A DNA stretch of 44,564 bases from an uncultured Bacilli bacterium (GCA_944331915.1 CALVIR010000006.1:1-44564), one strand, 5' to 3'. Positions 8,860 through 16,601 are shown, counted from the stretch's first letter. Notes: generated by a model not told the origin, from the letters alone. Numbers and translations are program-made.

Positions 8860-8940
8860 ACATAAAATTTTTTTTTATCATATTACTTAACTATACTTTT
8901 CTTTATAAAAGTAAAAACAAATTAGAAAATTCTACTAGTC

Positions 8941-9077
8941 CAAACATCTAGGGATTGGGATTTATCCCATAACAGGAAATTATAGCAGATTCTTTGGTGC
9001 TATACATTTCCATTGCTTGCTAATAACCTAAATTTATAAAAATGAACGTTAACTTTTTCCCCATTGGGGAAAAAGTT
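8941..9077. other. Inverted-repeat cluster in the element's main gene-free gap
   Basis: The 468-base gap between the methylase and the HTH gene (8817-9284) holds a TGGGAT-tt-ATCCCA palindrome (8956-8969). It also holds a perfect 12-bp inverted repeat, AACTTTTTCCCC-att-GGGGAAAAAGTT (9051-9077). No T-tract follows the second stem directly. Such clusters beside a replication-type HTH gene can be single-strand origins, transfer origins or operators between divergent promoters. Which of these applies here cannot be told. Confidence 0.45.
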
Positions 9078-9166
9078 GTTAAGATTTTTAAAAATAAAAT
9101 GGGAAAAATTCGAAAATTTTTGGACTACTTTTAAGAAAATAAAATGAGATAATTTAGGGTATTGAT

Positions 9167-9194
9167 TTGTCTACTTGCTATGTTAAAATATAGT
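9167..9194 (+). promoter_or_regulatory. Promoter for the element's + strand genes
   Basis: TTGTCT (9167-9172) and TATAGT (9189-9194) are separated by 16 bases and face the HTH gene at 9285. The transcript would run into the attenuator-like hairpin at 9239-9263. Confidence 0.4.
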
Positions 9195-9238
9195 AGAATA
9201 GCAAAAATTATAAAATTTAGTGAAACAAAGTAGATTTT

Positions 9239-9263
9239 GAGAAGTTCATGACTTCTCTTTTTT
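9239..9263 (+). terminator. Attenuator-like terminator before the HTH gene
   Basis: GAGAAGT-tcatg-ACTTCTC followed by six T lies between the promoter and the start of the HTH gene, 22 bases before its ATG. Placed here it should limit read-through into the replication and integration genes. Confidence 0.6.
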
Positions 9264-9284
9264 GCTTTATAGGAAGGAGCGTTT

Positions 9285-9554
9285 ATGGATAACTTTGTGA
9301 TGATTCCAACATGCTTAATGAAATCTAAGATACCTAGAAGTGCAATGTTACTTCTAGGTATTTTAAATTCTAATGCTATGCAATTAGGTTATGCTTATGG
9401 AACAAATAAGTATTATGCTAAACAATTAGGTTGTTCGACAAGAACTATCACTAACCTACTCAAATATTTAGCTGATAACAATTATATAACTATTATTAAT
9501 GGTAATAGCTTTAAACGAAGAATCTATATTAGAAATAAAGTTCTAATTACTTAG
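9285..9554 (+). CDS. Small helix-turn-helix protein, replication-initiator type
   Basis: The 89 residues read as one winged helix: NKYYAKQLGCSTRTITNLLKYLADNNYITI is a HTH_36-like segment found at the N-terminus of plasmid and integrative-element replication proteins. No catalytic part follows, so it is either a stand-alone regulator or origin-binding factor, or the remnant of a larger initiator. GGAAGGAG precedes the ATG at good distance. It lies just after an inverted-repeat cluster and an attenuator. I infer DNA binding; the target is unknown. Confidence 0.6.
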   Translation: MDNFVMIPTCLMKSKIPRSAMLLLGILNSNAMQLGYAYGTNKYYAKQLGCSTRTITNLLKYLADNNYITIINGNSFKRRIYIRNKVLIT

Positions 9555-9632
9555 AAAATAATTTCTATATATGTAGAACTATATTTCTTACATAATAAAT
9601 AAGTTAAATATATAAATTAAAAATATAATGAT

Positions 9633-9655
9633 AAGATCTTGCAAGATGAGATCTT
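9633..9655 (+). promoter_or_regulatory. -10 box and hairpin before the OB-fold gene
   Basis: TATAAT at 9624-9629 is followed by AAGATCT-9 bases-AGATCTT (9633-9655) immediately before the ribosome binding site GGGAGGT. The stem could be an operator or could control translation. Confidence 0.35.
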
Positions 9656-9667
9656 TGGGAGGTGTTT

Positions 9668-10117
9668 ATGAAAATTAATGATTATATTTTAGTGCATGGT
9701 AAAATAATTAACATTAAAAATAATGTTGATGATAAATATATTTGGTTTGACATAGTAAAAGATGAGTACTTTAAAGATAAGGATGGAAATTTAAAAAATT
9801 ATCCATCCTTTTTTAGTGCAAGAATATCAAAAACAATTGCAAATAAATATATCCTTGATATGAATATTGAAATTGTTGTAAAAGGTATTCCTAAAGGTTA
9901 TTTAGATAAAAATGGATATAGACAAAACTATATACATGCTACAGAAATTAATGGTGTAGAAACTAGCGAAGATATACTAAATCAAGTTATTAGTTATGAT
10001 ACCGATGGAATAATGTTATGGAATGGAAAAAGATGTGAGTCTATTCCTACTACTAAAGAAGAACAAGTAGAACTTCAGAAAATGATAAACGAAATATGTG
10101 GAAAGGATGATGAATAA
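9668..10117 (+). CDS. SSB-like OB-fold protein
   Basis: The pattern DYILVHGKIINI...YIWFDIVKDEY...FFSARISKTIANKYILDMNIEIVVKGIPKGYLDKNGYRQNYIHATEING resembles single-strand DNA-binding proteins: strand, insert, barrel-closing strand and a final extended strand. The N-terminal 105 residues would form the barrel. The tail is acidic, ending in GKDDE, as in SSB tails that recruit partners. ATG at 9668 was chosen because GGGAGGT lies just before it; the in-frame GTG at 9662 overlaps that site. Its stop overlaps the next start by one base (TAATG), so the two genes are coupled. A role in element DNA processing is inferred. Confidence 0.5.
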   Translation: MKINDYILVHGKIINIKNNVDDKYIWFDIVKDEYFKDKDGNLKNYPSFFSARISKTIANKYILDMNIEIVVKGIPKGYLDKNGYRQNYIHATEINGVETSEDILNQVISYDTDGIMLWNGKRCESIPTTKEEQVELQKMINEICGKDDE

Positions 10118-10353
10118 TGAACGCTAAAGAAACATTAGAATTAATTTCTAAACAATGGTGTAATTTGGATGATTTAATGAAATTATCTAATCTTGGAATT
10201 AATAATGCTTTCAAGTTAAAGAAAGAAATAAAAACACTTTGTGAAGAAAAAGGCTACCTCCTTCCAAAAGGTTTATTACCTATGTGTGAAGTGGTAGCTT
10301 ATTTAAAAATAAATATTGATTACTTAAAAGAGATGAGTAATAACAAATCGTAA
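10117..10353 (+). CDS. Small DNA-binding protein, possible excisionase
   Basis: The protein has 78 residues with LDDLMKLSNLGINNAFKLKKEIKTL, which fits a short helix-turn-helix, followed by LLPKGLLPMCEVVAYLKINIDYL. A small basic HTH protein immediately before a tyrosine integrase is the usual place for the directionality factor (Xis). Its start overlaps the stop of the SSB-like gene. No family assignment is secure; the call rests on size and position. Confidence 0.45.
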   Translation: MNAKETLELISKQWCNLDDLMKLSNLGINNAFKLKKEIKTLCEEKGYLLPKGLLPMCEVVAYLKINIDYLKEMSNNKS

Positions 10354-10431
10354 ACTAGCAAGACATTTTATTTTGTTATACAATTGGCTCGCATGATTGA
10401 TTTATTTGTGTGGCCAGTAAAGGAGGATTAT

Positions 10432-11544
10432 ATGGCTGTTAAACAAGTAAGTAAAGAAGAAGCAACTAAAGATGGTCGCAGGTGGATATTTTATAATTAT
10501 TTATATTTAAGTGATGGAACTAGAAAAAAATATAAATCTAAAAAGTTTGCGACTAGAAATGAAGCTATTAAAGCCGAACAAAATTTTATGTCTAAAGTTG
10601 AGAAAAAAGAAATTAATGTTACAGACATGACTTTTAAAGATTTATATGAAGAATTTTACGCTTATAAATCAGATAAAGTCAAATCTACAACCATGAGAAC
10701 ATATCGTGAAAGAATTACTTCTTTAAAGATGCTAGAAAAAGTAAAAGTAAGAGATTTTAATATTACTCATTATTTAAAATGGCGTACTATGATTTCCAAT
10801 AAACCAGTTGCTGTTAAAACTAAAAATCATTATCATAAGTTTTTAAAAGAAATTCTAAATTATGGAACAAAGTGGCATGACTTTAATTTTACTTCTGTGT
10901 ATAACAGGATGGAAAAGTTTACTGATCCTAATGCTGTACCAAAAGAAATGGATTATTATACTTATGAAGAATTTAAAAAGTTTATTGCATGTGAAGATGA
11001 TTTAAAGTTTATTTGTGTATTTGAAATATTATATTATTGTGGTCTTCGTAGAGGAGAACTTAGAGGTCTTACTTGGGATAACATTGATTTTGAAGACAAG
11101 ACTTTATCTATCGTTAAAAATGTTGTGAATGAAAATGGTGATGGTGGTTATTGGAAGATTACTACTCCTAAAACTCGTACTTCTACTAGAACAATACCAA
11201 TGCCAGATATTTTAGTTAATCACTTAAAAGAATATAAAAAGCAAGTTTCTAAATATTATAACTTTAATCAGAAATGGTTTGTCGTTGGTGATGTTTCTCC
11301 CCTACACCCCGATGTTCTTAGAAAAAGAAAAAATAAAAATGCAATGAGTGCTGGTTTAAAACAAATTAGAATTCATGATTTTAGACATTCTTGTGCATCT
11401 TTACTCATTAATAATGGTGCTAATATTATGATTGTTGCTAAGTATTTAGGACATGCTAAAATTGATGAAACATTAAATACTTATGCTCATTTATTTAAAA
11501 ATAAAATGGATGATATTGTTAATATGATAAATCATTTAAAATAG
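10432..11544 (+). CDS. int: Tyrosine recombinase, element integrase
   Basis: This site-specific recombinase inserts and excises the element. The catalytic set is visible: R in YYCGLRRGELRGLTW, H-x-x-R in IHDFRHSCASLLI, the late H in KYLGHAKIDETLNTYAHLF and the nucleophilic Y in the same segment. The first 60 residues (RWIFYNYLYLSDGTRKKYKSKKFATRNEA) are an arm-binding AP2-like domain, and about 65-160 form the SAM-like core-binding domain. ATG at 10432 follows AAAGGAGG; the longer reading from a TTG at 10384 has no such site. The product has 370 residues, normal for Tn916/phage-type integrases. It is the last + gene, right beside the presumed attachment site, as is usual. Confidence 0.9.
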   Translation: MAVKQVSKEEATKDGRRWIFYNYLYLSDGTRKKYKSKKFATRNEAIKAEQNFMSKVEKKEINVTDMTFKDLYEEFYAYKSDKVKSTTMRTYRERITSLKMLEKVKVRDFNITHYLKWRTMISNKPVAVKTKNHYHKFLKEILNYGTKWHDFNFTSVYNRMEKFTDPNAVPKEMDYYTYEEFKKFIACEDDLKFICVFEILYYCGLRRGELRGLTWDNIDFEDKTLSIVKNVVNENGDGGYWKITTPKTRTSTRTIPMPDILVNHLKEYKKQVSKYYNFNQKWFVVGDVSPLHPDVLRKRKNKNAMSAGLKQIRIHDFRHSCASLLINNGANIMIVAKYLGHAKIDETLNTYAHLFKNKMDDIVNMINHLK

Positions 11545-11555
11545 TGATTTATAAA

Positions 11556-11579
11556 CAAAAAAAAGACTTTTTCAAGTCT
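11556..11579 (-). terminator. Terminator facing the integrase from the right
   Basis: On the - strand AGACTT-gaaa-AAGTCT is followed by a run of eight T. It would stop - strand transcription coming from recG and the small RNA from running antisense into the integrase. Confidence 0.55.
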
Positions 11580-11604
11580 CTGGGTACCTAATTGGGTACC
11601 TAAA
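11580..11604. repeat. GGGTACCTA repeats, right end of element (two copies)
   Basis: CTGGGTACCTA (11580-11590) and TTGGGTACCTAAA (11592-11604) lie 36 bases after the integrase stop. Both extended forms occur at the left end (1241-1251 and 1270-1282) in the same orientation. They may be integrase binding sites or the attachment core. Confidence 0.6.
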
Positions 11605-11637
11605 ATATATTTTAAAGGCTACAAACCCTTTGATATC

Positions 11638-11742
11638 AACAAAAAGTGGAGCCTTGCGGCTCCTTCAGGGGGTTCGGTTGAATATAAATCCACACTTAGA
11701 TCGTGGACTATATCACCATGATAAGTAAAATACTTACCATGT
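11638..11742 (-). ncRNA. Probable small structured RNA, unknown family
   Basis: A near-perfect promoter (11749-11777) leads into about 105 bases with no open frame, ending in a terminator. Three stems are visible in order: CATGGTAAGTA pairing with TACTTATCATG (one mismatch); a long stem opening GGTGATATAGTCCAC and closing GTGGATTTATATTCAACC; and GGAGCC-gcaa-GGCTCC followed by TTTTT. Between the second and third stems lies an unpaired CCCCCTGAA, a C-rich patch of the kind that Gram-positive regulatory RNAs use to pair with ribosome binding sites. It does not look like tRNA, tmRNA, SRP RNA or 6S RNA. Expression is inferred. Confidence 0.55.
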
Positions 11743-11748
11743 ACTTAA

Positions 11749-11777
11749 ATCATATCGAATTTTTTTCTTATTGTCAA
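11749..11777 (-). promoter_or_regulatory. Strong sigma-A promoter of the small RNA
   Basis: On the - strand TTGACA (11772-11777) and TATGAT (11749-11754) are 17 bases apart. It lies 33 bases after the recG stop and points away from recG toward the element; the only thing downstream before a terminator is the small RNA. Confidence 0.7.
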
Positions 11778-11809
11778 TTTGATTTTTAAAATTTACAAAT
11801 ATTTTACAA

Positions 11810-13795
11810 CTAACTATGTATAATTGTATTAATAAGTTTAAGTTTTAAAGCATCATTTTCCCCATTTTTTAAGTACTCATATGAATCTTCTCTAGCTTGT
11901 AATAATATTTTATAATCTGCTTTTAAATCTGCAATCTTAAAAGTCATATCACCACTTTGTTTTGTTCCAAACAAATCTCCATGGCCTCTTAATTTAAAGT
12001 CTTCTTCACTAATAACAAAACCATCATCACTTTGTTCCATTATCTTTAACCGTTTTGTATCATTATCACTAATTAAAATACAAGTTGATTGTAAACTACT
12101 TCTTCCTACTCTTCCCCTTAATTGATGTAGCGTAGATAAACCAAAGCGTTCGGCATCAAAGATAACCATCATTGTCGCATTAGGAACATCAACTCCTACC
12201 TCAACTACAGTAGTACTAATTAGAATTTGAATTTTATTTTGTAAAAACTCACCCATAATTAAATCTTTAGCAGCACTAGCCATCTTACCATGAACTAAAT
12301 CTATTTTATATTTACTACCAAAAGCTAAATTCATTTTCTCTTTTAAATCATTAACACTAGTTAAATCACTATTATCACTATCTTCAATTAAAGGAGCAAT
12401 AACATAAATCTGATGATTATCTTGTAATTCTTTATACATAAGCTCTAAAACATCTTTTATTTCTTTGGTACCTTTAACAATGGTTTTAATCTTTTTTCTT
12501 CCCTTAGGTCGTGTCTTAATAGTTGATATATCCATATCTCCATATATTGTTAAAGCATAAGTTCTAGGAATTGGTGTTGCACTCATATAAAGAATATCAG
12601 GCTTATGACCTTTATTTTGCAAGTTAGCTCTTTGATTGACCCCGAAACGATGTTGTTCATCAGTAATAACTAAACCAAGATTATGGTATTTTACATCTTC
12701 TTGAATTAACGCATGCGTACCAACAATCATATTAATAGAACCATCCTCTAGTTCTTTATAGATTAAATCTTTTTCTTTTTTCGAGGTAGATCCTGTTAAT
12801 AAAGCAATATCAATATTATAATCAGCAAAGAAACTTTTTAAATTATTATAATGTTGGGTTGCTAAAATCTCTGTTGGAGCCATTAAAGCACTTTGATAAC
12901 CACTTAAATAATTAGCATACATCGCAATAAAAGAAACAATAGTCTTACCACTACCAACATCACCTTGTAAAAGTCTATTCATTCTATTTTCACTTTCTAA
13001 GTCTTTAATAATATTATCAGTAGCAGTTAATTGATCTTTTGTTAATTCAAAAGGTAGTTTACTAATAAATTCTGTTATCTTTTCATGATCAATTTCTCTT
13101 TTAATTCCCCCATTAGCTTTTTTGTTTTCTTCTTTTAAATAGTTAATCTTAAACATAAACTCAAATAATTCTTCATACTTTAATCTAATCATCGCTTCTT
13201 TAAGTTTCTCTTTACTAGGGGGATTATGAACAATATTTAAAGCTAATCTTTTATTAGAGAAATTGTATTTATCTTGATAATATTTAGGAATACTATCGCT
13301 AATTTCTTTCGCTTGACTAAGTAAAGCCATATTTATATATAAAGCCATATTTTTATTAGTAATACCATTAGTCAAATGATAAACAGGCTCTATCTTTACT
13401 TTATTAGATAAAGGTTCTAACTTTAATTCTGAAGCTGTGATAACGTTTTTCTTTTTATCATATTTACCAATAACCGTAATTCCCGTTCCCACAATTAAAT
13501 GACTTTTCAAAAAGGCTCGATTAAAAATAGACACACCAACTACCCCACTATTAGTTACTAAACGAAAGTTCATCTTATTAAGTCCCGCTTTAAATCTTAC
13601 TAGAATTGGACTACTTTCTATTTTCCCATCTATAATAATATGATCCCCATCATTAGTTTCTTGCAAATTACCTCTTACTAAAAATTCATATCTAAAAGGA
13701 TAATGTGTCACTAAGTCATCAACAGTATTAATACCCATCTTAGATAACAAAGTTAAAGTTCTTGGACCTACTCCTTTAATATCTTTTAATGCCAC
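11810..13795 (-). CDS. recG: ATP-dependent DNA helicase RecG
   Basis: RecG remodels stalled replication forks and branch-migrates Holliday junctions. The order is typical: a helix-hairpin-helix-like opening (LKDIKGVGPRTLTLLSKMGI), an OB wedge domain (about 60-150), Walker A LQGDVGSGKTIVS, the DEQH box ITDEQHRFGV, MSATPIPRT, and the C-terminal TVVEVGVDVPNATMMVI and QLRGRVGRS. Full length is about 661 residues. GTG at 13795 was chosen because GAGGTGG lies before it; another GTG nine bases upstream overlaps that site. It is transcribed away from the GDPD-like gene. The next gene downstream is the small RNA at the element's edge. Confidence 0.95.
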   Translation of the reverse strand: MALKDIKGVGPRTLTLLSKMGINTVDDLVTHYPFRYEFLVRGNLQETNDGDHIIIDGKIESSPILVRFKAGLNKMNFRLVTNSGVVGVSIFNRAFLKSHLIVGTGITVIGKYDKKKNVITASELKLEPLSNKVKIEPVYHLTNGITNKNMALYINMALLSQAKEISDSIPKYYQDKYNFSNKRLALNIVHNPPSKEKLKEAMIRLKYEELFEFMFKINYLKEENKKANGGIKREIDHEKITEFISKLPFELTKDQLTATDNIIKDLESENRMNRLLQGDVGSGKTIVSFIAMYANYLSGYQSALMAPTEILATQHYNNLKSFFADYNIDIALLTGSTSKKEKDLIYKELEDGSINMIVGTHALIQEDVKYHNLGLVITDEQHRFGVNQRANLQNKGHKPDILYMSATPIPRTYALTIYGDMDISTIKTRPKGRKKIKTIVKGTKEIKDVLELMYKELQDNHQIYVIAPLIEDSDNSDLTSVNDLKEKMNLAFGSKYKIDLVHGKMASAAKDLIMGEFLQNKIQILISTTVVEVGVDVPNATMMVIFDAERFGLSTLHQLRGRVGRSSLQSTCILISDNDTKRLKIMEQSDDGFVISEEDFKLRGHGDLFGTKQSGDMTFKIADLKADYKILLQAREDSYEYLKNGENDALKLKLINTIIHS

Positions 13796-13888
13796 TAGTA
13801 CCACCTCGTTTACTGTCTCATATTATAGCACATTCTAAAGGAATTTTAAAGCTTAAAAAAACATAAAATTAACTGGAGTGTGAATAAT

Positions 13889-14617
13889 ATGAAAGTTATT
13901 GCTGATGGTGGTGCAGCTACTAAAAATGTCGCTAGTAATACAATGGATGCTATTATGTTAGGTCTTAAAGCTCCATATATTGATGGCTTTAAATTTAAAT
14001 TATATTTAACAAAAGATAATGAAATAATTACTTTAAGTGATAGAATTGTCAACTTTTTTACGAAAGATCTTAATAATATTGATGACTTTACATTAAAAGA
14101 ATTTTTATATTTTAATGTTGGGAGTAAAGTTCAAAAACAACAGATTCTAACATTAAAAGAAATATTAACGATATTTCAAAATAAAAACAAGTATTTAATA
14201 TTAGAATTATCTAATCAAAATGATAAGAATGCCCTTTTTACAGATTTAGTTTTAAATATGGTAAGAGCCTATTCTAATAGTATTAATATTTATTTAGAAA
14301 GTGAAAGTGAAGAAATAGTCGCTTATTTAAAAGCAACTGATAACTCCTATCCTATTGGGATTAGAGTAACAGAAGAAAGTAGAAATAATTGGTATATTGA
14401 TGTTGATTTTTATGATATAAATACTACTTTATTAGATGATTTTAATATTAGAGATAAAGTTAGAGAAAATAAACTTATTATGATTGATCAAGTTAATAGA
14501 ATGGAGGTTTTTAATCTAATTTATAACGAATATAGTGATATTTTTAATTATATTTATATTATAACTAGTGAAATTTCTAATATTAATAGTAGTGAACAAA
14601 TAAAGAATAGAAATTAA
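13889..14617 (+). CDS. GDPD-like protein lacking catalytic residues
   Basis: The N-terminus aligns with glycerophosphodiester phosphodiesterases: the strand before HRG, the ENT motif and the LTKDGxxVxxHD segment can all be placed. The catalytic positions are changed. His-Arg of HRG are Asp6-Gly7, Glu of ENT is Ser16, the Glu/Asp metal ligands fall at Lys35/Lys37, and the His of HD is Ser50, while SNT, DG and LTKDN keep the family shape. At 242 residues it has the length of a complete GDPD barrel. It should not hydrolyse diesters and may bind a ligand or a partner. ATG at 13889 is preferred over GTG at 13880, which lies too close to the GGAG. Confidence 0.55.
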   Translation: MKVIADGGAATKNVASNTMDAIMLGLKAPYIDGFKFKLYLTKDNEIITLSDRIVNFFTKDLNNIDDFTLKEFLYFNVGSKVQKQQILTLKEILTIFQNKNKYLILELSNQNDKNALFTDLVLNMVRAYSNSINIYLESESEEIVAYLKATDNSYPIGIRVTEESRNNWYIDVDFYDINTTLLDDFNIRDKVRENKLIMIDQVNRMEVFNLIYNEYSDIFNYIYIITSEISNINSSEQIKNRN

Positions 14618-14628
14618 TTAAGCAAAAT

Positions 14629-14663
14629 AAAATACTAAGATATTGGTTATCATAGTATTTTTT
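14629..14663. terminator. Bidirectional terminator between convergent genes
   Basis: AATACTA (14631-14637) pairs with TAGTATT (14653-14659), with GATA/TATC extending it, flanked by A-rich and T-rich tracts. It serves the GDPD-like gene and the gene ending at 14662. Confidence 0.65.
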
Positions 14664-15198
14664 ATATTTTACCTTCTTTAATATATTCCTCTATCTTTAA
14701 TGTTATAGCATTATCAAATGTTTTATCATTAATTTCTCCATCCCAATTATTGGCATATTTTTGAAATATATCCTTATCTACATCTATGGGAATTTTATTT
14801 ATAATGTTATCTTTATATAGTTCATAAAAGATTGAACTTTTATAGACAGCCATTGTTTTAACAATTTCTCCTGTCATTTCATCTTTAGTAAATATATTTA
14901 TCTTTTTATCTTTTAAATTAGAGAAATAAACAGTTCCGCTATCAAGCTTTCTTAAATAAAAGTCTTTAGCTTTATAATCGACGCCATCTATCTTAAAAAT
15001 AGGATTATCACTTAACTTAGCAAAATTAAGATCAAAACTTTTACCTCTTAATTCATTAGTAGCTTTATTATATAACTTAGTTCTTGTCTTTTCATCTTCA
15101 AAAATTAAAGCACCATTAAGATCAAAAATATGAGTTCCTTTAGAAATGACATTCTTTGTTATTATCTTATTATCACCAGTATCTTTTAGATTATTCAT
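14662..15198 (-). CDS. Unknown protein paired with the metalloprotease gene
   Basis: I do not recognise a family. The 178 residues are hydrophilic and lysine-rich, with no signal peptide or membrane segment. A region of short strands (THIFDLNGALIFEDEKT, FKIDGVDYKAKDFYLRKLDSGTVYFSNLKDKKI) is followed by a helical C-terminus. It begins 12 bases after the stop of the metalloprotease gene, so the two are very likely co-transcribed. It could be an inhibitor, chaperone or second effector of that protease. Nothing in the sequence decides between these. Confidence 0.5.
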   Translation of the reverse strand: MNNLKDTGDNKIITKNVISKGTHIFDLNGALIFEDEKTRTKLYNKATNELRGKSFDLNFAKLSDNPIFKIDGVDYKAKDFYLRKLDSGTVYFSNLKDKKINIFTKDEMTGEIVKTMAVYKSSIFYELYKDNIINKIPIDVDKDIFQKYANNWDGEINDKTFDNAITLKIEEYIKEGKI

Positions 15199-15210
15199 TA
15201 CCTATCACCT

Positions 15211-16524
15211 CTATTCAACCGCAATTTTACCAGTTTCTATCGCTTCTATAAAATCATATAAATCAGTATAATGAATACCACTATTTTTATCATAATAATT
15301 TATTTTGATTCCTTGAAGGGCCGCTGGCTCTTGATAATAAATACGACTTAATTCAGTAAATATTTCATAGTCAAGATCTTTAATTGCTCCCCAATCTTCT
15401 TCATTAACAATGCGATCACTATAAGTTATTTTAGAAGTTTCACTACCATTAAGAGATACTCTTCCTTCTTCTCCATTACCTAATTCTTTTAAGTAATTAA
15501 CAATTTGCGGATAAACTTTTTGCCATGCTCCTTGGAGAGCAAATCTTTCTCCATCATCATTTGTTAAAGAAATGTCAAAAGCATGTCCTAATTCGTGGAT
15601 AAGCGCTCCAACTATGTACGAATCAGGAGTAATTATTTTTCCATTAAGAGGATCATAATTATTTAAAATAGAATAGGTATTAATAGCTGTACCACGAACA
15701 CCAGTATCTAAATGGACAGAAAGTCCTGCCCAATAATAATTACCATCAGTTTTAGAGTCTACTAAGCAAATAACAGCATTACCATCTTTATCTTTATTAA
15801 CTACAGAAAGGGCATTTTGTTTAAAAAACTCTGTCATATCTTGATTAATAATATCTTGGACTGTATTGACATAACTGATAGTTCCATCTACGTATCTCAT
15901 TAGCTCATCATCACTATAACTAGAATAATTTATCACCCCATTTACCTCTTCAACTTTACTAAGACTAACTACATAAGAAAAGCCATTATCTCCTACATAT
16001 TTAGCATATAAACCATTATAATCATATTCACCAGTAAACCAACCATCAGCAGCACTAACCGTACCATATTCTAGAGAAAATCCTTCTGCTTTAAGCTTAT
16101 CATAGATTGTTTGAACCAATTCTATATTCATATTGCTTTTCTCTGCTATTAAAGCAATTTTTACTGTATCTTTAAGTTCTTCAACAGCCATTCCAAAAAT
16201 ATTATCACCTGAATTACATTTTTCTAATATTTCAAGAAGCGCTTCTAACTTTTCAACATCAGTAGTGATATTTTCATACTCATTGGTATCAGTCTTTTCT
16301 GTCAAACCAAATTTCTCTAAAATAACTAGAAAAGGTAAAAATAATATTTTATTTAAAAAATCTCTAGCATTATCTCCAACTTCTTCCGTTAAATCTAAAT
16401 TAATAGTATCAACACTATTATCACTAGAAATCTTAGTAATATTAAAATCCTGCTTATTATTAGTAAAACTTTTCAAAGTATCAAAGTCTTTAATATTAAC
16501 GTTAATATTTTTTATCTTCTCCAT
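15211..16524 (-). CDS. Putative zinc metalloprotease, lethal-factor (ATLF)-like
   Basis: The zinc motif H310-E-L-G-H314 lies in GALIHELGHAFD, and EIFTELSRIYYQEPAAL (E391) about 75 residues later supplies the likely third ligand. This spacing and the F-x-E-x-x-x-x-Y-Y context resemble the C-terminal domain of anthrax lethal factor and related ATLF proteins. The first 60 residues are polar, and about 130-280 form a mixed region with repeated short strands. There is no signal peptide, and only one short hydrophobic stretch (LFLPFLVILEKFGL, about 61-74). It could act inside the cell or leave by a leaderless route. It heads a two-gene unit with the 178-residue protein. The substrate is unknown. 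Confidence 0.6.
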   Translation of the reverse strand: MEKIKNINVNIKDFDTLKSFTNNKQDFNITKISSDNSVDTINLDLTEEVGDNARDFLNKILFLPFLVILEKFGLTEKTDTNEYENITTDVEKLEALLEILEKCNSGDNIFGMAVEELKDTVKIALIAEKSNMNIELVQTIYDKLKAEGFSLEYGTVSAADGWFTGEYDYNGLYAKYVGDNGFSYVVSLSKVEEVNGVINYSSYSDDELMRYVDGTISYVNTVQDIINQDMTEFFKQNALSVVNKDKDGNAVICLVDSKTDGNYYWAGLSVHLDTGVRGTAINTYSILNNYDPLNGKIITPDSYIVGALIHELGHAFDISLTNDDGERFALQGAWQKVYPQIVNYLKELGNGEEGRVSLNGSETSKITYSDRIVNEEDWGAIKDLDYEIFTELSRIYYQEPAALQGIKINYYDKNSGIHYTDLYDFIEAIETGKIAVE

Positions 16525-16569
16525 AAGTTGTCACCTTTACCTTTATATATATTGTAGCATTTTACGGAG

Positions 16570-16598
16570 AAAAAAAACAGATAATATTCAAAATCTGT
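16570..16598 (-). terminator. Terminator after the PH-domain gene
   Basis: On the - strand ACAGAT-10 bases-ATCTGT is followed by a run of T (complement of 16570-16576), just after the PH-domain gene's stop and before the metalloprotease gene. Confidence 0.55.
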
Positions 16599-16601
16599 CT
16601 T

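Larger units (their letters stand above)
1086..11675. mobile_element. Integrative element carrying stacked anti-phage defence genes
   Basis: A tyrosine integrase sits at the right edge. Beside it are small genes of the kind carried by integrative elements, and a six-gene defence cassette fills the rest. GGGTACCTA repeats lie just inside both ends (1231-1281 and 11580-11604). Related C-rich hairpin sequences mark the outermost limits (1086-1127 and 11638-11675), the right one being the 3' end of a probable small RNA gene, a common target for such integrases. No relaxase, coupling protein, capsid or portal gene is present, so the element would need a helper for transfer. Ends are inferred, because no empty site is available. 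The true junctions could instead lie at the GGGTACCTA repeats. Confidence 0.6.

Noticed and set aside
1086-11675. Prophage
   Set aside because: There is an integrase, but no terminase, portal, capsid, tail, holin or lysin gene. It is a small integrative element.
1086-11675. Self-transmissible conjugative element
   Set aside because: No relaxase, FtsK/VirD4-like coupling ATPase or type IV secretion gene is present.
11638-11742. tmRNA, SRP RNA, 6S RNA or a riboswitch
   Set aside because: No tRNA-like ends, no GGAAGCAGC-type SRP loop, no large open bubble, and no gene downstream that it could control in cis.
13795-13804. Longer RecG start at 13804
   Set aside because: That GTG overlaps the ribosome binding site. 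The next in-frame GTG at 13795 is well spaced and gives the usual N-terminus.
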